Shown one piece after another: positions 33,591 to 43,773 of a stretch of 64,000 nt of DNA. The DNA is from Heterodera schachtii (Eukaryota; Nematoda; Chromadorea; Rhabditida; Heteroderidae). The first letter of the stretch is position 1. The number at the start of each line of letters is the position of its first letter. The DNA is taken from NCBI GenBank assembly GCA_023374025.1, contig SIJG01000040.1, positions 186,001 to 250,000 on the forward strand, given 5' to 3'. The translations under genes were made by a program, and so were the position numbers. The notes under the pieces were generated by a model, which made no database searches, was not told the origin of the DNA, and saw only the letters and a list, made by a program, of their open reading frames with translations.

Positions 33591-35077
33591 GTGAAATTTT
33601 TGAAAATTTGACGCTATTTTTGATTAAATTATCGAAAATTTATGAATCTTGGGAGGAGGCGAAGATAAGCGCCGCCTGGGAAAATTCGATAGTTTTGGCA
33701 AAGACTCTGTATCAAAATGACAAATTTTACCGAAACAGATAGGTGGATTTTTATTTTCGGTTATTATGGGTAAGAAGGTGCCTGAGTGAAAAATTTGTGA
33801 TGGAAATTTGGGGAAAAGAAAAAATTCTTGAAAAAAATAACAAATTTTTTTTTAAAGTTCGATTGTAATTTTCTAAAATTTTTGGCTCCGTGGGAAAACA
33901 TGGGAACTTTTAGCCATTTTCATCAAATTTTATCAAAAATATAAGAAATTGGGATCCTGTGGTAGGCACCTCCGGAAAAAAATTTAGAAAATAAATTTTA
34001 AAAGAAAAATTTTTCAAGAAACTTTTATTGTTAGAAATTTTTTTAAAAGAAAATTTCAAAAAAGCTCTAGAAAAAATTTTCTATCGTTTTTTTTGGGTTT
34101 TATGATAAACGAATTTTCCCGTGAATTTTCAAAATTTTTGCTTGAAATTTCTTAGATAAAATTTATCAGGAAAGGGGGAAACGCCGTGCACATCACCCAA
34201 AAAATGCCAACCAATTTTCAAAAATAAAAAAAATACCCGTAACAAAGTCGGGCACGGTCAGCTCATCGCACTTGGGCAACGGTATTGGAAAGTCGAAACA
34301 ATCAGTGCAAAAAGTCGACTGCTTCGGTGATTTTGACCCGATTTTGGAAAAATGCGCCAAGTGTCGGGCCGCAAATGCCGGGACACGAAAATTAGTACAT
34401 TAAATTTAGTCAAAACTTGAAAAAAAAAATATCTTGGCGCAGCCCTAACCCCCATACATTTTTAAAACCCGAACCCAAATTTCGGCCGACAAATAAAGTT
34501 TCCGAATTCTCTATCCCCTTTTACGAATTTTATTCAAATCAGTCGTTTTTATTTTTTACGGAGGTAATTTCTCCTATTGTCCATTAAAGAAAAACTGCGT
34601 AAAAAAAGCACCGCCACTTGATTGGGTTTACTTATATTTTATATAAATTTTAGGTTATTTTTTACATTTTGTTAACATATGCGTGGTCCAGTGGGTTGTG
34701 TTCTTGGTTCTTTTCCTTATTTTTGCGTTGGATCAGTTCCCCTCCAATTATTTGTTTTTTCATCTAATTTTTCAAAAAATTTACCTATGTTATAAAAAAC
34801 CTCCAAAGATTGATTTTTTAAATTTCTTATATATTTTAAGCGATTTTAAGTGAAGAAAAAAATTTTTTGGAAAGTCTCGGTCTCGAGTTTCAACTCGAGA
34901 AAAGTCTCGTGTTTTTTGGGTCTCGGAATCGGTCTCAAGTCTCGGGAAATTTTCGGTCTCGAGCAGCATTAGCCACCACTCACTCGTCCCATCCTCCAAC
35001 TTCAGCGAACGCATTTTCCACCTCCAATGCCCCCGGGTGGAGTCTCAGAAAATTTGTCGGCTTCATAATCTGAAAAT
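33591..35077. other. Spacer with hairpin repeats, SINE-like relic and repeat end
   Basis: Hairpin repeat near 33653-33678 (and a weaker one at 33955-33980). 34682-34750 (GTGGTCCAGTGGGTT .. GGATCAGTTCCCC) again looks like a decayed tRNA-derived element. 34870-34975 is the TCTCGGTCTCGAG dispersed repeat. No gene supported. Confidence 0.4.
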
Positions 35078-35389
35078 TTGAGAGCGAAAAAAGTTGGCGA
35101 AATCTTTACCAAAAGTATGGCCTCTGTGCCATTGAATTTGCATGTGTTCAGCAGGTCGACACTGACAAATGAGGCAAATTTAGTACAACGACGGGCTGTC
35201 CAATGCGGAAATTTGCTGAATTTGTCCGAACCGTTTGCCATCGTCGAAAAAGGCCTTCTAAATATTGCAGACGAAATTTTGGAAAATTTTTTACAATTAA
35301 ACGAAACGAAAACAGAGAAAGGCAATTATGGAAATAGTGTGTGGAAAAGATATTACGGACAAAGACGTAAAAAATTTTCTGGCCTGTAA
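35078..35389 (+). CDS. Unidentified ORF (possible terminal exon)
   Basis: 103 open codons ending KRYYGQRRKKFSGL and stop. An ATG at 35117 would give about 90 residues (MASVPLNLHVFSRSTL ..). Middle: RRAVQCGNLLNLSEPFAIV and IADEILENFLQLNETK, plausibly helical with mixed composition unlike the AT-biased random frames. No signal peptide, domain or splice partner is recognised. Could be a real small gene or the 3' exon of one. Confidence 0.35.
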   Translation: MRAKKVGEIFTKSMASVPLNLHVFSRSTLTNEANLVQRRAVQCGNLLNLSEPFAIVEKGLLNIADEILENFLQLNETKTEKGNYGNSVWKRYYGQRRKKFSGL

Positions 35390-35882
35390 AAAGTTATTCC
35401 GAAAAAATTTCAAAAAATTCGATTTTTTGCAATTTTTAGTTTTAAATAGTATACCCTAAAAGAGGAATTTTCAATAGCTGTCTTAAGAAACCAAGATTTA
35501 AAATTGGTAGAATTTACGCAAACGTCTGACGATTTTTCTCATAAAATCTTTAAACTTGGCACTTTTACGAAACCACCCAGCATGGTTAATTTAAAATCTC
35601 GATTTGCTGCCGAACTTCTTCTTCCATCGGAATATATTAATTATGGGGATTCCAATTTTTTCCGCTATTTTCTTATCAGCAAGCATCATTGTTGGTTTTC
35701 TTTTTTCCATTTCTTCCATTTTTTTGATACATTCCAATTTCTCGGCATCCAAGTCCTTTTCATATGAAATTTTTTTGCAAATTTTTCTTTCACTTTTTCA
35801 AATTGTTCAATTTTTTCGAGCTTTTTCTGATATGAAATTCTTTTGAAGAAATATTAAAACGAGAAAATAAGTAAAAATTCGT

Positions 35883-36469
35883 TTATCCATAATTCTTACT
35901 AAATTCTTTCTTCCATTGGTAAATTTTCGTACGATAAATTCCCAATTCATTTGCAATTTCGAATTCCATTTTATGTCTTTTTTTTGTTGTCATATTTAAA
36001 CCCACAAATATTTTCATTCTAAATTGATCAAATTTTCTGATCCGTTCCTTCTTTGTTTCTTCATTTTTCTCCGTTCTCTTAGAATTTTCGCATTTGAATT
36101 CAATATTTGCCAAATTTTTATAAAAGGTTTCGTTTCGCATTTTTTTTTCATAAATTAATTTATTTAAAATTAATTTAATTAAAATTTTTGATCATTTGAT
36201 GCTCTGTGATCATTGTCATTTTAAATTTCATTTTCATCCAACCGGTCAAACTCAATTTTTGGCACTTTTATTTTTTTTTGTTTATATAATTGTTTTGCTC
36301 TTCTAATGGTTCATTTTTGATTTTTTGCAAAGTTTTGGCTTTAGGTCTTCAATTTCTTTTTGGGTCGGCTTCAAATTTTTTCATAAATTGTCAAAAAATC
36401 TTCATCAATTCCATTGATTTCGGTAAAAAAAAATATGAAGAAAATAACCATAAAATTAATTTTAACCAT
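35883..36469 (-). pseudogene. Relic related to seven-exon gene H (copy K)
   Basis: On the minus strand an ATG at 36469 opens a signal-like MVKINFMVIFFIFFFTEING then IDEDFLTIYEK, matching the start of gene H. A frameshift follows; in the shifted frame IKNEPLEE is a hydrophobic-Lys-x-Glu-Pro site like those of gene H. Further on, an open frame 35883-36140 starting MRNETFYKNL holds one HTH module ending IYQWKKEFSK. Introns are not apparent between these blocks, so they may be compacted or eroded. The gene is probably inactive, though 35883-36140 alone could encode an 85-residue HTH protein. Confidence 0.55.
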
Positions 36470-37981
36470 TTTTTGAATCAGAAAAATCCTAAAATGAAAA
36501 GAATTGAACAGCAAAAGCACGATTCAAAATAATGGATGAAAATGCCATTAAAGTAAGATAATTTTTTTTCAAAAGTAGTTACTCGCCGAATCAGTTAAGC
36601 ATCGGTAGCTTAAAGGCTGAAAAAGTGAAATCTTCAATGTAAAAAGATTAACCAAATTGAAGAAAACATTGTTATAGTTTTAAGCGTAGCGACAAACTAA
36701 ATACAAATTGAAAAAATAATTATTTTTTCGTTGTTGAAATTTTTTAGAGAAATTTTTTTTTTAAATAAAACAAAAAAGGAAAATTATTTTACATTTTTAA
36801 TAAAAATGCAAATATTAAAACTTTTTGGCATAAAATTTCTAATAAAATAAGGAAAACATTTTAAAAATATTTAAAAGTGGGAAATTAAATAATCAATAAT
36901 ACTATTTATTTTAAAATTTCTAGAGAAAAAATTAAAAAAATAAACTTATAAAAGAAAAATCATTTTTATTTTCAATAAAAATATTCATATTAACCCAATT
37001 GTTAATAAAAAATTAAATGGATTTTGCGCGGCCAAAAAAGGTGTAAATAATCAGTCCCTTTCCAAAAATGTTCTAAAATAAGGTTGTAAAAGACATTGAA
37101 TAATTTTTCAAGCAATATAAAAATATACCTAAAATATTTTTGAAACAACCTTCTATTTGATTAAGAATTTTAAAATTTATCCTATTAAAATATAAAAAAT
37201 TAGTATACCTGTTTTATCTTTTTTTCAAAAATTTCCGATTTCCGACGTTTTTGGTTGTCGGAATTCCGATTTCGGAAAATTTTTGTGATTTAGATTTATG
37301 ATATTTTTAAAACAAAAATAAACACAAATGGGATTGGACTCAAAACTTGATTTAATTAATTGAAAAATAGATTGGAGTTACAAACTCTTATTGGACTTAT
37401 AAAAAATGATTTGACTCATAAACTCTAATTAGCCTCATAAAATCGATTGGACTCAAAAATGCAATAAAGCGGTTTTTGTTTGTTTGTCTAAAAATAAAAA
37501 TTAAGAAAGATTTTTATTTAATTTTTGATATATATTTTTTTTTTGTTAGTTTAAAGCATCTTAATTCATGCAAATGCTGAGCAATTGGAACATGTTAAAA
37601 GAAGTGAGGAAATGAAACGATGAATGATAAGAAAATTGCTGGGAATTTGGGCATCAAATGAACCAGCTTGAAAAAGGCAAAAATAGTTATCCAAAATACT
37701 TTTTATTTTTTTTTACCAATTTATTGCTACAATTTCAGTAAATTTTTGTATTTTTTAAATTTCAATATTTTTTTATCTATTGAAATTGTTGAGAGGATTT
37801 GTTCAAAAGTGAAATTAATGTGGTTTTTTTGAGCTAAGATGTTTTTTATTAATTAATAAAAAGCAATATATGAAAAGGCAAAAATTAGTTAATACAATAA
37901 AAATGCACAGGATTAAAAAGGCATTAAATTAAAAACAGATGGACATAAAAATAATATCATTATCATCCAGCATTATTGAGA
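36470..37981. other. AT-rich spacer
   Basis: No gene supported. 37770-37960 shares the AATTGTTGAG..TTTGTTCAAAAGTG flank with 32930-33010, showing that the KGEAQLLLL exon was duplicated with several hundred bp of flank. Confidence 0.4.
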
Positions 37982-37991
37982 TTACACGGCG

Positions 37992-38099
37992 AAGGGTGAA
38001 GCGCAATTGCTTTTATTGAAAAAAACGACACAACGCACCGACACTAAGGCAACTAAAAGGATGAGCGATTTGAAGAGTATCATAAATCATGTAGTTTAA
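37992..38099 (+). CDS. Conserved short exon KGEAQLLLLKKTTQRTDTK, copy 2
   Basis: Open to a TAA at 38097-38099, reading KGEAQLLLLKKTTQRTDTK..KRMSDLKSIINHVV. Relative to copy 1, differences are mostly substitutions without indels, as expected of coding sequence or recent duplication. The upstream frame closes soon (GGCGAAGGGTGA in another phase), so the exon start is unknown. Confidence 0.35.
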   Translation, partial: KGEAQLLLLKKTTQRTDTKATKRMSDLKSIINHVV

Positions 38100-38284
38100 T
38101 TACCTGGTCGTTTGTTGGTGGTGCCGCATCGGGGATTTGCTTAGTGGCCTACATATACGCCGATGGAATGCCCTTTAAATTACAAAATTTTTAAATGCAT
38201 TTTGCTTTTGCATTGTTTGCTCACAAAAGTTAAAGACGAGCCGGCGGCACTCTGGTGAAGAAGCCGGCTCGAAGCCGAAATTGG

Positions 38285-38425
38285 CAATGATGGCGGTGCC
38301 GACTGAAGTGGCGATGGAAGTGGCGGTGAAATTGCCAATGGATGTGCCGATGGAAGTGGCGATGGAATTGCCAATAGATGTGCCGATGGAAATGGCGATG
38401 GATGTGCCGGTGGTACTGGCGAACC
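38285..38425. repeat. GATGGAAGTGGCGATGGAATTGCC minisatellite
   Basis: Imperfect units combining GTGCCGATGGAA, GTGGCGATGGAA and TTGCCAATGGAT, about 18-24 bp each. Frames stay open on both strands (plus: MAVPTEVAMEVAVKLPMDV; minus: Pro/Ser/Ala-rich), so either could be coding, but no start, splice or domain supports this. Confidence 0.6.
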
Positions 38426-38981
38426 GCTGTTGTTCACCTTAATAATTTTTGTTAAAAATAATTTCCGGCTTTTTCTAACTCCGTTCTTTGAACGATTTTT
38501 AGCTGCTTTAATGCATTAATATTACTTTAAAGGGTTTCTGCACTTTATCTGATGCTTTAACATACAGTTTTACATTTTATTTGACTTTTTCCTACTTTTT
38601 AGATTTTAATGGTTTTGTTTCCACTTTTTAAGCCAAATCAATTGAGGAAAATCCATTCAATTAAGGAAATTCCAGAAAATAAGTCAATCAAAGAGATCGA
38701 TACTGAAATCGGAGACCATATGGACTGAAATGTTTAATTTGCAAAATTTCAAACAAAATTTGGCATAATATCAACATTCAAAAAAGTTTTTTGTTGCGTT
38801 CAAAATAATCATTTTTTGTGTTGTTTGCACTTCTATTCATTCTTTAAAAAAGCGTTTTTTGATTTAGTTACTTTTGTTTAGTTTTTCATTGTCTTTTGAA
38901 GACTTTTTAGTGCCTTTTTGGCGATTTTTATCACTTTTTAATCGACTTTTTTAAATTTAAATTTTCAGCAATACCAATTTG
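38426..38981. other. Spacer, no gene supported
   Basis: AT-rich; short words such as ACTTTTTA/GATTTTTA repeat irregularly. Confidence 0.35.
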
Positions 38982-39437
38982 TTAAACTTTAAAACGCACC
39001 ATTTTCGTCCTCGGCTGCGGCCGGTAGTCGCATGTTGGACGGCGACTTAGCATCGAGTACAAAAGGGCCATGGCGAGTGCCTGCCCCAACTTCAACAGCA
39101 TCGACGGTTTCGGCGCGGCTTTCGATTGATGGTCGTCGTTCGGCCGCGCAGTCGTCGTCGTAACTGCTGATGTTGTTGATGATGGAGTCGTCGGTGTTTG
39201 CGACGTACATCCCGCACCCGGACACGGCCCAATGGCAAATGGCGTTGGGTCCAGCTTGTCCAATGCGCTTGGCTTTGCTTTTGCTGTTTCAGGACACAGT
39301 GCCCAGTAGACAAGTAGCGAGATGACAAGCGCGATCCCGATCAGCAGAAGCAGCACGGACAGCAACGTTGAACTCGCCTTTCAACAGCAACCACCGGTGC
39401 GTCGATGTTCTGACGTTTTTGTTCTTTCGGAAGCCAT
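38982..39437 (-). pseudogene. Membrane protein with LDPTPF..GPCPGAGC motif, in-frame TGA
   Basis: From ATG at 39437 the frame reads MASERTKTSEHRRTGGCC, then TGA (39381-39383), then stays open for 127 codons to 38982. The membrane segment LLSVLLLLIGIALVISLLVYW follows, then SALDKLDPTPFAIGPCPGAG, a Thr/Ser-rich stretch, a second hydrophobic segment (GQALAMALLYSML) and a basic tail. The paralog at 45.7 kb has GGA where this copy has TGA, so one G-to-T change explains it. Otherwise the ORF is unbroken and GC-rich. Either a very recent pseudogene, a readthrough gene, or translation starts after the stop. Confidence 0.55.
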
Positions 39438-39639
39438 TTTTTGTCAGAGAAGCTAAGTTTTAGAAATCTATCAACAATTTAGGAGAATTAATAGTATAAT
39501 TTTTAGATTATTAAAATCCTATAGGGAACATATAGTTGTAAAGGTTTTAATAAATTCAAAAAGCATATTTTAATACGCTAGCAATTTTATGACTCACATC
39601 TATAAGGCCACAAATTTCCGTTTGTTGTTCTTCGACTTC

Positions 39640-39827
39640 TATTCAGCGTTGTAAAATCGATTTTGAAAAATTTCGATGTTCGACAAAAAGTTCGATTTCG
39701 AGTTAAGGTGTACGGAATTAGTTAAAATGAACGCCAGATTCTTAACCAGCGATGCTGAAAACCCCCGGAAGCTATTTTACATGAATTAGACAAAAAAATT
39801 TATGTCGGGTAAAGTGCATTAGTACCT
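39640..39827. mobile_element. Right part of a GGTACTAATGCAC-type MITE
   Basis: The minus strand begins GGTACTAATGCACTTTACCC, the same end as the complete element 55201-55527. The matching left end is not found, so it is truncated or rearranged. It abuts an F-box-like exon, as does the other copy. Confidence 0.5.
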
Positions 39828-39857
39828 GTTAAATACCAAAGATTTCGCCAATCTTAC

Positions 39858-40095
39858 GAGATGATGATGCGTTTGAATCCGTTGACCTTGCGTGACAGTG
39901 AATATTTCCAATCCCCTTGTGCCATTCTCTCCAACTTTGCATCGGATTCGAATAAATTCCATTGCCCATTTGCGCATTTTGAAGTGTTCGTCGACGATGG
40001 TGTCAAAACGATGGCTGAACATTGCAATTCCCAGTCCAAGTTGTGCAGGCGCAAGCAAATCGAACATCGAAAGCCAACCGTCGCTAGAGATGGAA
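39858..40095 (-). CDS. F-box-like family exon
   Basis: Minus-strand exon between an acceptor (TTTTTCAG ending at 40096) and a donor (CTC|GTAAGA at 39857). It reads SISSDGWLSMFDLLAPAQLG then IAMFSHRFDTIVDEHFKMRK and RIRCKVGENGTRGLEIFTVT. From memory of family features this matches the N-terminal F-box-like part of a family strongly expanded in cyst nematodes (W-L-x-V-F-x-x-L-x-P-x-Q-L-G-L .. S-x-R-F-D-x-x-V-D-x-H-F-K). Such proteins may be substrate adaptors of SCF ubiquitin ligases. The next exon is not found before the MITE, so the gene may be truncated. 40135-40330 upstream has a hydrophobic frame whose relation is unclear. Confidence 0.55.
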
Positions 40096-40933
40096 CTGAA
40101 AAATTAAATTTCAAATTTTGTCTTTTTTGGGTTTTTACATTTTCTTTTTGTGAGTGCCTCGTGATTTTTGTGTTTTTTTTTTGAAGCGGCCCCAACACAT
40201 CCAAACAATGGCGTAACAACCGACAAATATTGGCACAATGTAAAGACTAAAAAAGAGAAAGAAAAGGGAAAAATAAAGAAGAAATACACTAAACAAGCAA
40301 AATCTCATTTTTGAAGACATTGTCATGTAGAAAAATTCGAAGAAAGAGACGAAAATAAAATGGTGAATGGATAATAATGGAAAGTGGCGGAGGAGCAACC
40401 ACTTTGATATTTAAATTTTTGTTTGCCAATTTTTCCAAGATTTTACTAAGAGACCGTATTCAACGGATTGCAAAAAATAGAGAAAGAATCATTCTTAGTT
40501 ATTAAGACAATCATTAGTAGGGATAGGAATTTGAGTCATGAAAATCTCCAAAATTCGATTAAAAAGTCATAAAAAACGCCAAAAATTCACAAAAATGCAA
40601 AAAATCACGAAAAATATTAAAACACAAGAAAAATTAATGTTTCTTCATCTATTTTCTTTTCAGCTTTTACATCAATGTTATGGTTGGGGCAAAAAAGGAT
40701 TCTCATACAAAAAGCACAGACATTAGCCCAAACATTCTCAATCATTTCAGATTTGATTAGATGCTTACCAAAATTCGACAAATGATCAGCAAATTATAAA
40801 TGGCTTTTGATTTTTACGTGTAATGAAAAGACAAAAAATGAAAAAAATGCAAATCAGACAGAAGCACTCGAAAGGAAAAGGGAAAATTTACTAAAAAAAA
40901 ATTAGAAGAAATCATTTTGTGAAAAGGATTTTT

Positions 40934-41357
40934 TTATAAAAATGGTGACGAAATGAAAGAGCCGAATATTTCATCATATATATTTTTCAGTTCGTTTGCT
41001 TCTACATTATTTGCAGCATTTTCAATTGCTTTTTCCAATTTTTGCTTTTCTTTGTTGGCATTTTCTTTTGTCTTTTGAAATATTTTTACCATTTTTTGCT
41101 CAAATTCTTGACGAAAATTGTATTCAAATTCGTTAAATTTTTCCTCCTCTTTAATTTCATAATTCAACAATTCGACCTCATTTTCCAAATTTAATACAGT
41201 AGCATCGATATCAATAAATAATGGGTCCCTAAAATGTTGCGAAATATCATTCAGAATTTCGACGACAGAAATTAATGCCAATTGATCATTTTCGTCGTCT
41301 CCCATAAATATTGGCTTAATCGCTGGAGATTTATTGGCCAATTCAGCGCTTTTACCT
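40934..41357 (-). CDS. Charged helical protein, 3' exon (decayed cluster)
   Basis: After an acceptor-like ATTTAAG (ends at 41358) the frame runs KSAELANKSPAIKPIFMGDD .. SVVEILNDISQHFRDPLFID .. NEVELLNYEIKEEEKFNEFE .. KKYDEIFGSFIS-like end to a stop at 40934. Strongly charged, likely coiled coil. The LLNYEIK..F block recurs at 41.9-42.1 kb (RLDYEIKFENQTKLP), so at least two paralogs are arranged in tandem on this strand. Confidence 0.45.
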
Positions 41358-41367
41358 TAAATATATA

Positions 41368-42595
41368 TTATTTTATTATTATTATTTTATTTAAAAGCAC
41401 TATAATTGCATAAACCTTCAACATAGAGTCGAAATAAATATTCATATAAAATGTCCAAATATTTTCAAATCGTTTGGCATTTTTCTTATTTTTCTTCCCA
41501 ATTTCTTTGGCACAGTGCCAATTCTTTCTCATCAAATACATAATGCCAAGGTGGGCCTCATATTTTTGCAACAAAAACTCTTTCATTTTCGTATAACACC
41601 ACAGAGAACATATTTTCTTTCTTTTGACATAAATAAGTTGAATATTTTTTGGCCATGCCAAAAAATTTCTCAAAATTTGTCGCTAATCCCGTGACAAATT
41701 CCGAAAATAGAGCATTTTCATCCTAATTTAGAATTTAAAATTATAATTTAGTGTAATTCTCACCCATGTCAATTCATCATCGAATTTCGAATTGATAATG
41801 ATTAAATGTTTGTCATTATTTATTAAATTTTCATCCCTTACTTCTTTTTTTTGCCATTTCTTCTGCTTTGTTGAATATTTCCTTCAAATTTTTGTCAAAA
41901 TTTTGTCGGATTGTTTGTTCGGCATTTTCATTTGTTTGCCAGTCATTTGCTGTTTCAATTGCCAATTGCAAAATCATTTCATTAATTGGCAATTTTGTTT
42001 GATTTTCAAATTTAATTTCATAATCCAATCGCTGCTCATTCAATAATTTTGGTTCAAATTTATAAGTGAACCGTTTGTTTAATTTATATTTACAATATTT
42101 ACTCAAATATGATTTAAAATAAAATTGCAAAATTATGGCCAGACAATTCACCGAATAAATTATTGGCCCATCAAGTTCAATTATGTTTTTAAATACAAAT
42201 TTAGGCTTCACTGTTGGAATTCAGAATTCCAATATGTTCTCTGTACAAATATTCGTACAAAATTTCCAAATATTTGCGATATTTTTGGCATTCTGTCCTT
42301 TCATATTCTTCAAATTCATCCGTAATTTTGTCACATTGTCAATTCTTTCTCATATAATACATTATGCCAAGATGTGTCCTCATATTTTTGTGTAGAATAT
42401 TCACTGAATTGAGTTTCTTGCTGTCCTTTCATAAATGCAATTAGCATTTTATCGTCCATCTTATTAAATTGGGTTAGTTATTAAATATAATTATCGCATT
42501 AATTGACTCACCGGTGGAATTGCATTTGAAATGTGAAATAAAAACTGATGGAAAATAACAATAGCCAAAATTATAGCAGAAAAAGAATAAAACAT
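41368..42595 (-). pseudogene. Tandem paralogs of a secreted charged protein, frameshifted
   Basis: A signal-peptide exon (42512-42595, MFYSFSAIILAIVIFHQFLF .. IPP) with donor GTGAGT leads to an exon at 42459 starting MDDKMLIAFMKGQQETQF. Near 42395 one extra base shifts the frame relative to the copy at 41.55 kb (QKYEAHLGIMY), and a conserved Trp codon is TGA here. The coding frame continues as DEFEEYERTECQKYRKYLEI .. YLYREHIGI. Two open blocks follow: 41831-42211 (KFVFKNIIELDGPIIYSVN ..) and 41368-41673 (KMKEFLLQKYEAHLGIMYL ..). Both show paralogous pieces in different frames. I read this as two or more decayed copies; the family is unknown to me. Confidence 0.5.
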
Positions 42596-42991
42596 TGGGT
42601 TCTTCTTTATTTAAATATTTAGATTATTTTCATTTATCGGGAATAAAAATTAATAATTTTTTAAAAATATATTAATGAAGGCAGAAAATATAAAAATTTA
42701 AAATAACCTATATTCTAAAAAATTATTATTAATAAATTATAACAGAGTCACACTGCCTTTTATTGAAGCCAGGATCCAAACTGTCCTAAATTTTTCAAAA
42801 TTGTTCTGAATTGGGGATGAGCAATATGAAAAACAGAAAATGTCCTGATTTTTACGATTTGTCCTGAATTTTAAATTAGCATCTTAAATATAAAAAACTT
42901 AATGATTGATTTTAACGATTTTTCCTTATTTTTAAATTGGCATCTGTATAAAAAATGTCCTGATTTTGAAGATTTTCATGAATTGGAAATA
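42596..42991. other. AT-rich spacer
   Basis: Repeated words TGTCCTGATTTT (42840-42965) suggest a degraded repeat; no gene. Confidence 0.35.
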
Positions 42992-42999
42992 GATAACAG

Positions 43000-43765
43000 T
43001 AGAGACCGGAAATTTCAAATTTGCGGATCCCGCTGCGGGATTGGAACTCAAAATTTTTTGCGGGACGAGATCCCGCGGGATTAATCCCGCAAATCCCGCA
43101 ATCCCGAATTTAAAATTTGCGGGATCCCGCGCGAGATTGCGGGATTTTGGAAAATTCGAAAAAATTTTAATTAAATTTCAAAAAATTTCCAAAAATCAAA
43201 AAACCTTAAACTTTGAAAAATAAATTTTTATAGGCTGGCGGGATGAATTAAAAGGGGCTAATGGGTCGACTAAGATTTTCCGAATGCATCAAACTGTAAA
43301 AAGAGATCGGGAATCAAATCTGTTAATATTCTATAATTTGACTATTTCTTGCTTTTCAAAACCCCTTTTTTTCGTCGCAATTTTTTCAAAAAACTAGGAA
43401 AAAAGAGGTCCGGCGGTGCCGATAGGCGCCGCCTGAAATTTTATTTTTTGAAAATTTTGTCAATTTATTAACTGATTTTGAGCAAAAAATGACCAAATGT
43501 CGCAATTTTTGACTCATTTCTACAGGGTTAATAAGTAAAAGCCGATCCGGTGGTGTCGATAGGGACCGTCGGCAAATTTTTTTGCAAATCCCAGATGAAA
43601 TTTGAGATAAAAAATGAATCTATTATAAATTTTTTCTTTGCGGGACGGGATCCCGCGGGATTAATCCCGCAAATCCCGCAAATCCTGCATTTTCCAAAAA
43701 ATGCGGGATTGCGGACTGGGATCCCGCAAAATCCCGCGCGGGATCCCGTCCCGCGCCGGTCTCTA
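43000..43765. mobile_element. hAT-like MITE (TAGAGACCGG ends, GCGGGATCCCGC arrays)
   Basis: Perfect 10-bp inverted ends TAGAGACCGG / CCGGTCTCTA, with sub-terminal GCGGGATTAATCCCGCAAA arrays on both sides. Flanks GATAACAG (42992-42999) and GATAATAC (43766-43773) agree at 6 of 8 positions, so the target duplication has decayed. Two hairpin repeats are inside (43408 and 43545). No transposase. Confidence 0.75.
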
Positions 43766-43773
43766 GATAATAC

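Noticed and set aside
43000..43765. GCGGGATCCCGC arrays as transcription-factor sites
   Set aside because: They are sub-terminal arrays of a MITE bounded by inverted ends and a decayed 8-bp duplication.
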